Assembly: GCA_937900575.1 (NCBI GenBank)
Contig: CALCEI010000086.1
Coordinates: forward strand, 1-8,613
From: an uncultured Clostridia bacterium
GTDB lineage: Bacteria; Bacillota; Clostridia; Christensenellales; UBA1242
Direction of reading: 5' to 3'
DNA: 8,613 nucleotides
The position numbers and the translations under genes were made by a program. Positions within the stretch are counted from its first letter, which is position 1. Each line of letters starts with the position of its first letter. The notes beneath the pieces are model-generated. The model had not been told where the DNA came from and ran no database searches. It worked only from the letters and a program-made list of their open reading frames with translations. Positions 1-5,750 of this stretch are shown one piece after another.

Positions 1-1248
1 AAACCAAAGAAAATCATTTTTTGGTCGCTTGTTTTTTTGCTTACCAACATAATTGGCGGAATTATATATTCTTTAATTAAATTTTCAACTTATAAAAAAC
101 GTGCGTCATTGTTAAAAAAAGAGCAAGAGGATTTGGTTTATGATGGATTGATTAATAAATCTCTATCAAAGAACAACGTGTCAACAGATGATGAATTATT
201 TGCTTTTAACAAACTTGCATTTGGTTCTAATTTAACAACAAAAAACAGTGTGGAAATAATCAATTGCTATTCCAAGTTTGTTGAAAGTTTGATAAAGGAT
301 TTAAATTGGGCAAAAAAATACGTAATTTTTGAAGTTACAAAAATTAATGTTGGGAACTTTACAAAAATCAAAGAAGCACTTATTTCAAAGGCACAAGAAG
401 GCATTGATGTTAAATTTGTTTATGAAGATTATGTACCTTTTTCATTTATTAAAGAATTAAAGAAAGCAGGTGTAAAAACTTATAAATTTAGCAGGTATAG
501 TGCAGAACATATTTATGCAAACCGTCGTAACATCATTACAATTGATGGAAGCATAAGTTATTTTGGCAATTTTTACATTAAAACAAGCCAAATTCAACAA
601 AAAGTCCATTCTGCAAACATGTATTTGCGTCTTAAAGGCGAAATTGTCCAAGATATTGATGTGGCAGTACACAAAGATACCGTGTTTGCAAGTGGCAAGT
701 TTGTTGATTATGCTGGGAAATTTGATGCAACAACTTCTGTTTGCAACACACAATACATTTCAAACGAAATTTCAAATGATATAGAATTGATGCTTACAAA
801 GGCAATTTGTGGTGCAAAAAGTTCAATTCAACTTTTGCTTACACAATTCATTCCAACTGAAAATATTCTTTCTTTGCTTAAATACGCAATAAATTCCAAC
901 ATTCAAGTGAGACTTATGGTGCCACTTAAATCTGACCTTAACAGCAAATGTTTTGCTTCTCGTGCTTATGCAAAAGAACTTGCACTTGCTGGGGCAGACG
1001 TCTATTTGTATGATGGTTACATTAGGTTTAATTCTGTGGTTGTTGATGGCAAATATGCTTATACAGGCTCATTTGTGTTTGATAGGGAATACTTAAAATC
1101 TAGTTTACAAAATGTGCTTGTTTTGGAAAATGAAAAAGTTGTTAACCACCTTAACAAATTCTTTGATGTTTGTGTGGAAAATAGTTATAGAATCAACAAT
1201 GCAAAATATATGTTGATTAGGGAAAAATTCTTTAAGAACTTTGTTTAA
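1..1248 (+). CDS. Phospholipase D/cardiolipin synthase-like protein with degenerate HKD motifs (5' partial)
   Basis: The frame is open from base 1, so the gene starts before the window. A TTG at 37 is in frame but lies inside a hydrophobic stretch (IIFWSLVFLLTNIIGGIIYS) that looks like the end of a membrane anchor, so it is unlikely to be the start. The order of parts matches bacterial cardiolipin synthases: membrane segment, charged linker, then two PLD-type repeats. Numbered from the TTG, the two HKD-like sites are at residues 163-170 (RRNIITID) and 330-337 (RFNSVVVD). Active family members have HxKx4D at both; here His is Arg and Lys is Asn in both copies, and the later conserved Asn is also absent (GNFYI, GSFVFD). 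Asp and the following Gly remain. The fold is therefore well supported, but phosphatidyl transfer is doubtful. It may be a membrane-bound pseudoenzyme or a partner of an active synthase. It is the first visible gene of an apparent three-gene operon, 10 nt before the next start. Confidence 0.85.
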   Translation, partial: KPKKIIFWSLVFLLTNIIGGIIYSLIKFSTYKKRASLLKKEQEDLVYDGLINKSLSKNNVSTDDELFAFNKLAFGSNLTTKNSVEIINCYSKFVESLIKDLNWAKKYVIFEVTKINVGNFTKIKEALISKAQEGIDVKFVYEDYVPFSFIKELKKAGVKTYKFSRYSAEHIYANRRNIITIDGSISYFGNFYIKTSQIQQKVHSANMYLRLKGEIVQDIDVAVHKDTVFASGKFVDYAGKFDATTSVCNTQYISNEISNDIELMLTKAICGAKSSIQLLLTQFIPTENILSLLKYAINSNIQVRLMVPLKSDLNSKCFASRAYAKELALAGADVYLYDGYIRFNSVVVDGKYAYTGSFVFDREYLKSSLQNVLVLENEKVVNHLNKFFDVCVENSYRINNAKYMLIREKFFKNFV

Positions 1249-1249
1249 C

Positions 1250-1255
1250 GGGGGA
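1250..1255 (+). promoter_or_regulatory. Shine-Dalgarno-like GGGGGA setting the start of the TIM-barrel gene
   Basis: A G-run directly after the upstream TAA stop sits 3 nt before the ATG at 1259. It favours that ATG over the in-frame TTG at 1241, which lies inside the upstream gene and has no purine-rich site before it. Confidence 0.55.
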
Positions 1256-1258
1256 TTT

Positions 1259-2110
1259 ATGGTTTTTGGTGTTGCTGGTATTCCAACAAATTATAAGGGC
1301 AAATTTAAAGACCTTTTTGCATGGCTTAAAGAAATGGGTTTGAATGGATATGAAATTCAATGTGTTTATGGTTTTAAAATTTCTGACGTCAACAAACAAA
1401 TTTATTTAAACGAAAAACAAAACGGGTTTAATTTTTCCATACATGCACCTTATTACATAAATTTGGGCAGTTTATCACCTGATGTTGTGGCACGCAGTAA
1501 GGCAAACATGAAACAAGGCATTGAACTTGCAAAATCCGTTGGTGTTAACAGAATTATTTTTCACCCAGGTGGTGGACATGAAAACACTGAACAGGGAAGG
1601 AAGGTTGCAGTTAAACAACTTATTGATGCAATAAATGAATTTACAAGTGAAATTGACATGGGCGATGTAAGATTATACCCAGAAATTGGTGGCAAAACGG
1701 CAAGTTTGGGCTCTTTAGATGAAATTATTGAAATTTGCAGTGAATGTAAGTATTGCTATCCATGTATTGACATTGCACACTTGCATGCACGTGAAGTTGG
1801 AAGCATTGTAAGCGCAGAAGTGCTTAAAGAAAAATTGCTTAAAATTAAAACTGCTTTGCCAGAAAAATTCCCACACATACATTTCCATGCTTATACAATT
1901 GAATATAACGATAAAGGCGAAGTTAAACACCTTGTGCATGGCGCAAACATGTCAAATGGACAAGTTGGCAGGCCAAATTTGGACGAATTTATTATGGTTT
2001 TAAAGGAACAAGGCATTGAGCCTTGGGTTATAAGCGAAGCAAGTGATAGTCAAGAAATTGGTGCAAAATATATGCACGATTTATATGTAAAACAAAATGC
2101 AAAAGATTGA
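1259..2110 (+). CDS. Endonuclease IV-like TIM-barrel metalloprotein (AP endonuclease family 2 / xylose isomerase-like fold)
   Basis: The predicted protein has 283 residues, close to the usual ~280 for endonuclease IV. Endonuclease IV enzymes are trinuclear-zinc proteins that cut DNA at abasic sites. Metal-ligand-like motifs appear in family order: SIHAPYYINLGS (H62), IIFHPGGG (H102), LYPEIGG (E142), CIDIAHLH (D171, H174), HIHFHAY (H206/H208/H210), GEVKHL (H224) and VISEAS (E260). The segment at 206-224, with EYNDKGEVKH, recalls the archaeal-type endonuclease IV relatives more than E. coli Nfo: the Asp of Nfo's DxH ligand pair is not obvious, and several extra His residues are present. A base-excision repair role is likely, but a sugar isomerase-like activity in the same superfamily cannot be excluded. 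The start at the ATG rests on the GGGGGA just upstream. The gene follows the PLD-like gene by 10 nt and overlaps the pseudouridine synthase gene by 14 nt. Confidence 0.85.
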   Translation: MVFGVAGIPTNYKGKFKDLFAWLKEMGLNGYEIQCVYGFKISDVNKQIYLNEKQNGFNFSIHAPYYINLGSLSPDVVARSKANMKQGIELAKSVGVNRIIFHPGGGHENTEQGRKVAVKQLIDAINEFTSEIDMGDVRLYPEIGGKTASLGSLDEIIEICSECKYCYPCIDIAHLHAREVGSIVSAEVLKEKLLKIKTALPEKFPHIHFHAYTIEYNDKGEVKHLVHGANMSNGQVGRPNLDEFIMVLKEQGIEPWVISEASDSQEIGAKYMHDLYVKQNAKD

Positions 2111-2927
2111 ATTTGAAGTTAATTCCAATATTGAACTTATTAAGGCAATAATAAATGAATTGCCAGATTTTTCTAGGCATGATGTTGAAAAGATTTTGGA
2201 GAATAAAGACGTTAAAGTTAACGGTGTTAGAACAAAAGAAAACATATCTTTAAATTATGGCGACAAAGTGGTTTGTTTTTATAAGGAAAAAGAACAAAAA
2301 GAGTGGTTTACACTTGTTTATAAAGACAGCAACATCATAATCGTAAACAAACGTGCAGGAATTGAAGTTGTAAGTGAAAAAGAACGTGATTTACTCACTT
2401 TCATCAAACAAACCGAGCCAACAGCAGTTGCAGTGCACAGAATTGATAGAAATACAGAAGGCCTTGTTATTTTTGCTTTGAATAATGTTGCAGAAAAAAG
2501 CCTTTTAGATGCCTTTAAAAACAGAACAGAAATTTGCAAAAAATATGCTTTGCTTGTGCATGGAAGAGTGGATATCACAAAAATTAAACGCACAGTCTAT
2601 TTAAAGAAGGTTGAAGCACTTTCAAAGGTATGGATTAGCGAAGTTAAAACAAGTGGTTACGACCAAATTGCAACAGAATTTGACGTTGTTGAATATATGG
2701 GCGAAAACACCTTGCTTCAAGCAACACTTTTAACAGGTAAAACGCATCAAATTAGGGCACACATTGCGTATTATGGATATCCAATTGTTGGGGATAACAA
2801 GTATGGCAAGGATAGTAGCAAACAGATGTGCTTAACAGCAAATTATTTGGCTTTCAATTTTAATAAAAAATCTGATTTGGCGTATCTTAATTGCAAGAAC
2901 TTTGAAATTATACCAACTTGGTTGTAA
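2097..2927 (+). CDS. RluA-family RNA pseudouridine synthase
   Basis: This 276-residue protein should convert specific uridines of rRNA or tRNA to pseudouridine in the cytoplasm. Residues ~27-60 (SRHDVEKILENKDVKVNG, then a YGD turn) form an S4-like RNA-binding domain. The catalytic motif is HRIDRNTEGLVIF at 114-126, with D117 as the nucleophile; the family form is HRLDRxTSG. A second family block, TGKTHQIRAHIAYYGYPIVG, is at 213-232, followed by NKYG. The late block usually seen as LCLHA reads MCLTA (244-248), a mild departure. This architecture matches RluC/RluD/YlyB-type enzymes, but which site is modified cannot be read from sequence. The ATG lies inside the upstream gene (14-nt overlap) and has no good Shine-Dalgarno, which suggests translational coupling. 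Downstream there is only an AT-only weak hairpin before the tRNA-Pro promoter, so no clear terminator was found. Confidence 0.93.
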   Translation: MQKIEFEVNSNIELIKAIINELPDFSRHDVEKILENKDVKVNGVRTKENISLNYGDKVVCFYKEKEQKEWFTLVYKDSNIIIVNKRAGIEVVSEKERDLLTFIKQTEPTAVAVHRIDRNTEGLVIFALNNVAEKSLLDAFKNRTEICKKYALLVHGRVDITKIKRTVYLKKVEALSKVWISEVKTSGYDQIATEFDVVEYMGENTLLQATLLTGKTHQIRAHIAYYGYPIVGDNKYGKDSSKQMCLTANYLAFNFNKKSDLAYLNCKNFEIIPTWL

Positions 2928-2952
2928 ATATTAAAAAAGTTTTAAATTTTTA

Positions 2953-2981
2953 TTGACTTTTATGTTGTTTTAGTGTAATAT
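2953..2981 (+). promoter_or_regulatory. Sigma-A-type promoter of tRNA-Pro
   Basis: TTGACT at 2953-2958 and TAATAT at 2976-2981 are separated by 17 nt. Transcription would begin about 5 nt before the mature tRNA, so the tRNA can be expressed independently of the operon upstream. Confidence 0.75.
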
Positions 2982-2992
2982 AAAGGTCGTAT

Positions 2993-3068
2993 CGGGGTGT
3001 AGCGCAGTTGGTAGCGCGCGTGATTTGGGATCATGAGGCCGGGGGTTCAAGTCCCTTCACTCCGACCA
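2993..3068 (+). tRNA. tRNA-Pro (anticodon UGG)
   Basis: A full cloverleaf of 76 nt includes encoded CCA. The acceptor is CGGGGTG with CACTCCG, the D stem is GCGC/GCGC, and the anticodon stem CGTGA/TCATG holds loop TTTGGGA with TGG at 3026-3028. The T loop is TTCAAGT and the discriminator is A. It has its own promoter and terminator. Confidence 0.97.
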
Positions 3069-3072
3069 CAAT

Positions 3073-3096
3073 AAGCAGGCTGGTGCCTGTTTTTTT
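3073..3096 (+). terminator. Rho-independent terminator after tRNA-Pro
   Basis: Stem GCAGGC (3075-3080) with GCCTGT (3085-3090), loop TGGT, followed by a T-run to 3096. It begins 4 nt after the CCA end. In the minus direction the hairpin lacks a good T-run, so it is not a convincing terminator for the convergent minus-strand gene. Confidence 0.85.
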
Positions 3097-3140
3097 GTTG
3101 TCTACGTTACGGGACTCGAACTAAAGTTCAAACCTATTTG

Positions 3141-4094
3141 TTATTTAATGTATCTAATTTTTAAAAGCTCAATTTGTTCAACAAGTGGAGTGGTTGTTGG
3201 GGTTGATAAATCGGTTGTTAGATATTTTTTATTGTCGTCTGCAAAAATTGTTACAGATTTTTCTTTGCTCAACACACAACCAATAAAATTTGCGCCCGAT
3301 GAAATGCCAATACCAAGGCTCAATTCTTTGCACAGTTTTTGACTCATTGCAATTGCGTCTTGGTCAGTTATTTGCAAAATTTCGTCAACAAGTTTGTGGT
3401 TGTATAATCTTGGCAAAATTTCATCACTTAAACCTTGAATTTTATGCTTTAAATAAGGTGGTTTTGCGCTTAAAATTTGTGCATTGTTTGGCTCTATTCC
3501 TATGGTTTTGATTTTCAATTTATTTTTAAGATATTTGCTTACACCCATAAGCGTTCCACTTGTGCCAACACCACAAACAAAGCATCTTAAATTTTTGTGT
3601 TTTAATTTGCTATAAATTTGTTTGCCTGTAACAGATATGTGTGCTTTTGTGTTGCTGTTATTTTCAAATTGCTGTGGGCAAAAATAGCCTTGTTTTTGAT
3701 AATTTTTGCATAGTTCAAAGGCTTTTTTAAAACTTTCTGTTTCAACAAGTTTTGCGCCATACATTTTAAGCAGTTTTTTACGTTCTTCACTCATGTTTTT
3801 TGGCATTAAAATTGTTGTGTGGATATTTAATAGATTTGCAACTGCAGTAAGTGAAATACCCATGTTTCCACTTGAAACTTCAATTATGTTGCCACCACTT
3901 TTAACTTGTTTTTTTCTTATGGCATCTTTAATCATATAATATGCCACCTTATCTTTAACACTGCCGGTTAAAGAATACCATTCGCACAAGGCAAAAACAC
4001 TATTGATTTTGTCTTTAAATTTATAAACAATTTCAACAATTGGGGCGTTTGTTAAAAGTGGAAAAAGGCTTTTGTATTCTATTTTGTTTTGCAT
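3141..4094 (-). CDS. Cysteine synthase-like PLP-dependent enzyme (fold type II)
   Basis: This 317-residue protein has the length and motif order of O-acetylserine sulfhydrylase/cystathionine beta-synthase enzymes. The PLP lysine is K47 in TGSVKDK. The substrate-binding loop is SSGNMG at 74-79, where classic CysK has TSGNTG. The phosphate-binding loop GVGTSGT is at 175-181, IGIEPNNAQILS at 198-209, KIQGLSDEILP at 218-228, and ISSGAN at 264-269, matching the PLP-ring-nitrogen serine region. The end, FADDNKKYLTTDLS, corresponds to the family's SGERYLST block. Fold and cofactor are confident. The substrate is not, because the loop that reads the amino-acid substrate carries Met instead of Thr. 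The gene stands alone on the minus strand and diverges from the tRNA operon. No Shine-Dalgarno precedes the ATG; the 20 nt upstream are nearly all A/T, so the leader is short or absent. No cys regulator or transporter is nearby. Confidence 0.9.
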   Translation of the reverse strand: MQNKIEYKSLFPLLTNAPIVEIVYKFKDKINSVFALCEWYSLTGSVKDKVAYYMIKDAIRKKQVKSGGNIIEVSSGNMGISLTAVANLLNIHTTILMPKNMSEERKKLLKMYGAKLVETESFKKAFELCKNYQKQGYFCPQQFENNSNTKAHISVTGKQIYSKLKHKNLRCFVCGVGTSGTLMGVSKYLKNKLKIKTIGIEPNNAQILSAKPPYLKHKIQGLSDEILPRLYNHKLVDEILQITDQDAIAMSQKLCKELSLGIGISSGANFIGCVLSKEKSVTIFADDNKKYLTTDLSTPTTTPLVEQIELLKIRYIK

Positions 4095-4133
4095 ATATAC
4101 AAATATGATAAATTTTTATTTTTTGGCAATATA

Positions 4134-4151
4134 AAAAATTTTAAAATTTTT
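4134..4151. repeat. A/T palindrome, probable UP element of the tRNA operon
   Basis: The 18 bp consist of A5, T4, A4 and T5 tracts and form a perfect palindrome. They lie about 46-64 nt before the expected start of the tRNA operon, where the RNA polymerase alpha subunit contacts phased A/T tracts. They also lie between the divergent cysteine-synthase-like gene and the tRNAs. Confidence 0.5.
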
Positions 4152-4163
4152 CTTATAAAAGGT

Positions 4164-4191
4164 TTGACTTTTGGCAAATTTATGTTACAAT
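4164..4191 (+). promoter_or_regulatory. Promoter of the four-gene tRNA operon
   Basis: TTGACT at 4164-4169, a 16-nt spacer, and TACAAT at 4186-4191 preceded by TGt (extended -10). The transcript would start near 4198, leaving a ~35-nt leader before the first tRNA. The spacer closely matches that of the tRNA-Thr promoter. Confidence 0.8.
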
Positions 4192-4232
4192 AAGCAGTGT
4201 ACTGAAAATGTACGCATTCGCTTTTGGTGTAT

Positions 4233-4309
4233 GGGCCTTTAGCTCAGTTGGTTAGAGCAACCGGCTCATAACCGGTCGGTCCGCGGTTCAAGTCCGTGAA
4301 GGCCCACCA
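4233..4309 (+). tRNA. tRNA with anticodon CAU (Ile2 or elongator Met)
   Basis: A 77-nt cloverleaf with encoded CCA. Acceptor GGGCCTT/AAGGCCC, D stem GCTC/GAGC, anticodon stem ACCGG/CCGGT, loop CTCATAA with CAT at 4267-4269, discriminator A. It is not the initiator, since the 1-72 pair is G-C rather than mismatched. C4-G69 and C5-G68 in the acceptor are features of tRNA-Ile2, whose C34 becomes lysidine through TilS, so Ile2 is favoured over elongator Met. Sequence alone does not settle this. Confidence 0.95.
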
Positions 4310-4333
4310 GCGAAAGCAACTTAATATTTTTGT

Positions 4334-4410
4334 GGCCCGATAGCTCAGTTGGTTAGAGCGCCAGCCTGTCACGCTGGAGGTCGAGAGTTCAAGCCTCTTT
4401 CGGGTCGCCA
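4334..4410 (+). tRNA. tRNA-Asp (anticodon GUC)
   Basis: A 77-nt cloverleaf with encoded CCA. Acceptor GGCCCGA/TCGGGTC, anticodon stem CCAGC/GCTGG, loop CTGTCAC with GTC at 4368-4370, discriminator G as expected for Asp. Second gene of the tRNA operon, 24 nt after the first. Confidence 0.97.
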
Positions 4411-4418
4411 TTTTTTTG

Positions 4419-4434
4419 AAGTGGCTTTCCACTT
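4419..4434 (+). other. Hairpin in the Asp-Phe tRNA spacer
   Basis: Perfect 6-bp stem AAGTGG/CCACTT with loop CTTT, filling most of the 27-nt spacer. It is preceded, not followed, by seven Ts, so it is not a terminator. It may act in transcript processing or be a spacer relic. Confidence 0.5.
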
Positions 4435-4437
4435 TAT

Positions 4438-4513
4438 GCCTCGATAGCTCAGTCGGTAGAGCAAAGGACTGAAAATCCTTGTGTCACTGGTTCGATTCCG
4501 GTTCGAGGCACCA
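4438..4513 (+). tRNA. tRNA-Phe (anticodon GAA)
   Basis: A 76-nt cloverleaf with encoded CCA. Acceptor GCCTCGA/TCGAGGC, D stem GCTC/GAGC, anticodon stem AAGGA/TCCTT, loop CTGAAAA with GAA at 4471-4473, T loop TTCGATT, discriminator A. Confidence 0.97.
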
Positions 4514-4537
4514 CGCTTATGCGTTAAGCATAAGGCG
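4514..4537 (+). other. Hairpin in the Phe-Tyr tRNA spacer
   Basis: Perfect stem CTTATGC/GCATAAG with a 5-nt loop (GTTAA), extended by CG/CG pairs past a bulge, fills most of the 29-nt spacer. There is no T-run, so termination is unlikely. It is a candidate endonuclease processing element between the two tRNAs. Confidence 0.5.
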
Positions 4538-4542
4538 AGTAA

Positions 4543-4627
4543 GGGAAGATTGCAGAGCGGCCAAATGCAACGGACTGTAAATCCGTCGACTTCGTCTTCG
4601 GTGGTTCGAATCCACCTCTTCCCACCA
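4543..4627 (+). tRNA. tRNA-Tyr (anticodon GUA)
   Basis: An 85-nt class II tRNA with encoded CCA and a long variable arm (CGACTTCGTCTTCG region). Acceptor GGGAAGA/TCTTCCC, anticodon stem ACGGA/TCCGT, loop CTGTAAA with GTA at 4577-4579, discriminator A. Last gene of the tRNA operon. Confidence 0.96.
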
Positions 4628-4632
4628 AAAAT

Positions 4633-4655
4633 GCACCATGTAAATGGTGTTTTTT
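4633..4655 (+). terminator. Rho-independent terminator of the tRNA operon
   Basis: Stem CACCAT (4634-4639) with ATGGTG (4644-4649), GTAA tetraloop, followed by six Ts. It starts 6 nt after the tRNA-Tyr CCA end. Confidence 0.88.
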
Positions 4656-4689
4656 GTTTTATAGACAAAATAATTTAAAATTTTTGATT

Positions 4690-4725
4690 AAGTTGGCAAA
4701 AAAACGAACAACTTTTTGTCAACTT
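4690..4725. repeat. Inverted repeat upstream of the degV-family gene's -10 element
   Basis: Arms AAGTTGGCAAAAA (4690-4702) and TTTTTGTCAACTT (4713-4725) match at 12 of 13 positions, with a 10-nt spacer. It covers the -35 position and ends 2 nt before the extended -10 element. It could be an operator for a regulator of this gene or, if transcribed from upstream, an RNA hairpin. No T-run follows it. Confidence 0.5.
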
Positions 4726-4726
4726 A

Positions 4727-4735
4727 TGCTATAAT
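4727..4735 (+). promoter_or_regulatory. Extended -10 promoter of the degV-family gene
   Basis: TGCTATAAT is a perfect TATAAT with the TGn extension. No good -35 lies 16-18 nt upstream; that position is inside the inverted repeat. Transcription would start near 4741-4742, giving a ~10-nt leader that contains little more than the GGAG ribosome site (4742-4745), which is 6 nt before the ATG. Confidence 0.75.
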
Positions 4736-4751
4736 ACATGTGGAGTGATTT

Positions 4752-5597
4752 ATGAAGATTGCAGTTTCAGTTGAAAGTTCAGTTGATATTAATGAAGAGA
4801 TAGCAAAAAAATATGATATTTCAATAATTCCTTTCCACGTAATGTTGGGGGAAGACGATAGAGTTGATGGTGATGTTACACCACAAGAAATTTTTGATTA
4901 TGTAACAAAAACAAAATTGTTGCCAAAAACAGCAGCATTAAACGAAGAAGAATACAAGGAATATTTTGAGGGTTTGCTTAAAAATTATGATGCAGTAATT
5001 CATTTGCCAATTTCTGCAGGTATTTCAAGCACATACACGCATGCACAAGCAGCTGCAGACGCACTTAAAAATGTTTATATTGTAGATTCCAAGAGTTTAT
5101 CAACAGGCATTGCATTGCTTGCAATTTATGCACGTAAATTGGCAGAATCAGGTTTAGATGCCAAAACCGTTGCAGAAAAAACTGCTTTAAGGGCAGACCA
5201 TGTTCAAGCAAGTTTTGTTATTGAAAAACTTAATTATTTATACAAAGGTGGCAGATGTTCTGCACTTGCTATGTTTGGTGCAAACGTGCTTAAAATTCGC
5301 CCACAAATCATCTTAAAAGACGGCAAGATGACTGTTCATAAGAAATATATGGGCAAGATGGAAAAAGTTGTTGCAAACTATTGCAGAGATACAATTGCAG
5401 AATTTAACACACCAGATTTGTCTGTTGGTTTTGTGACATATTCATCTGCAACACCAGAAATGATTGAATCAGCCCGTAACACCTTAAAAGAAGCAGGTTT
5501 TAAAGAGATTTATGAAACACATGCTGGTGCAACGGTTTCAAGCCATTGTGGTGAAAATACAATTGGTATTTTATACATAAACAATGCTGAAGAATAA
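4752..5597 (+). CDS. DegV family protein (FakB-type fatty-acid-binding)
   Basis: The 281 residues match the usual DegV size. Family members bind one long-chain fatty acid; in Gram-positive bacteria many act as FakB, presenting the fatty acid to the kinase FakA for phosphorylation and entry into phospholipid synthesis. Visible family blocks are VSVESSVDI at 5-13 (family TDSxxDL), PKTAALN at 58-64 (family PKTSQP), LPISAGISSTYTHA at 85-98, YIVDSKSLSTG at 109-119, LNYLYKGGRCS at 160-170 with the GGR signature, LKIRPQIILKDG at 180-191, and HAGATVSSHCGENTIG at 257-272 with the conserved His-Gly pair. The Ser after PKT, often near the fatty-acid carboxylate, is Ala here; the Ser pair at 92-93 remains. 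The gene is monocistronic: promoter just upstream, terminator just downstream. No fakA is visible in this window, so the FakB role is an inference from the family. Confidence 0.92.
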   Translation: MKIAVSVESSVDINEEIAKKYDISIIPFHVMLGEDDRVDGDVTPQEIFDYVTKTKLLPKTAALNEEEYKEYFEGLLKNYDAVIHLPISAGISSTYTHAQAAADALKNVYIVDSKSLSTGIALLAIYARKLAESGLDAKTVAEKTALRADHVQASFVIEKLNYLYKGGRCSALAMFGANVLKIRPQIILKDGKMTVHKKYMGKMEKVVANYCRDTIAEFNTPDLSVGFVTYSSATPEMIESARNTLKEAGFKEIYETHAGATVSSHCGENTIGILYINNAEE

Positions 5598-5600
5598 AAG

Positions 5601-5630
5601 AAAAAACGGATATGAACTATCCGTTTTTTT
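5601..5630. terminator. Bidirectional terminator between degV-family gene and tRNA-Thr
   Basis: Core stem ACGGATA (5606-5612) with TATCCGT (5618-5624) and a 5-nt loop, extended by A-run/T-run pairing. Ts follow on both strands, so it can end the degV-family transcript from the left and the convergent tRNA-Thr transcript from the right. The tRNA 3' end is 2 nt away. Confidence 0.9.
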
Positions 5631-5631
5631 G

Positions 5632-5706
5632 TGGAGCTGGTGAATGGAGTCGAACCATCAACCTGCTGATTACAAATCAGCTGCTCTGCCATTGAGCCAC
5701 ACCAGC
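5632..5706 (-). tRNA. tRNA-Thr (anticodon UGU)
   Basis: A 75-nt cloverleaf on the minus strand with encoded CCA. Acceptor GCTGGTG/CACCAGC, D stem GCTC/GAGC, anticodon stem GCTGA/TCAGC, loop TTTGTAA with TGT (plus-strand ACA at 5672-5674), T loop TTCGACT, discriminator T. Confidence 0.97.
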
Positions 5707-5732
5707 ATGTTAAAACAAGTATATTTTAACAT
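5707..5732. repeat. Inverted repeat in the tRNA-Thr leader, overlapping its -10
   Basis: Perfect 9-bp arms ATGTTAAAA (5707-5715) and TTTTAACAT (5724-5732) with an 8-nt spacer. One arm is the extended -10 element and the other directly abuts the tRNA 5' end. It may be chance in AT-rich DNA. Confidence 0.35.
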
Positions 5733-5750
5733 ATTTTTGCTAAATGTCAA
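5723..5750 (-). promoter_or_regulatory. Promoter of tRNA-Thr
   Basis: On the minus strand TTGACA (plus 5745-5750) and TAAAAT (plus 5723-5728) are 16 nt apart, with TGt before the -10 element. Transcription would begin about 10 nt before the tRNA. Confidence 0.82.

Noticed and set aside
37..39. TTG at 37 as a true start of the PLD-like gene
   Set aside because: The frame is open to base 1 and the codon falls within a hydrophobic membrane segment, so the gene is cut by the window.
1241..1258. TTG at 1241 as start of the TIM-barrel gene
   Set aside because: It lies inside the upstream gene with no ribosome site; the ATG at 1259 follows a GGGGGA and gives the usual N-terminus.
2928..2960. Terminator after the pseudouridine synthase gene
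   Set aside because: Only an A/T stem (TTAAAA/TTTTAA) is present; too weak to call without G-C pairs.
3148..3939. Plus-strand and alternative minus-strand open frames inside the cysteine-synthase-like gene
   Set aside because: They are shadows of a gene with clear family motifs and have no ribosome sites of their own.
4244..4668. Antisense open frames of 62 and 99 codons across the tRNA operon
   Set aside because: They are reverse translations of conserved tRNA arms, a well-known source of false proteins; the tRNAs explain the sequence fully.
4628..4751. Riboswitch or T-box leader before the degV-family gene
   Set aside because: The transcript should start near 4741, leaving about 10 nt of leader; upstream there is only the tRNA operon terminator and the inverted repeat.
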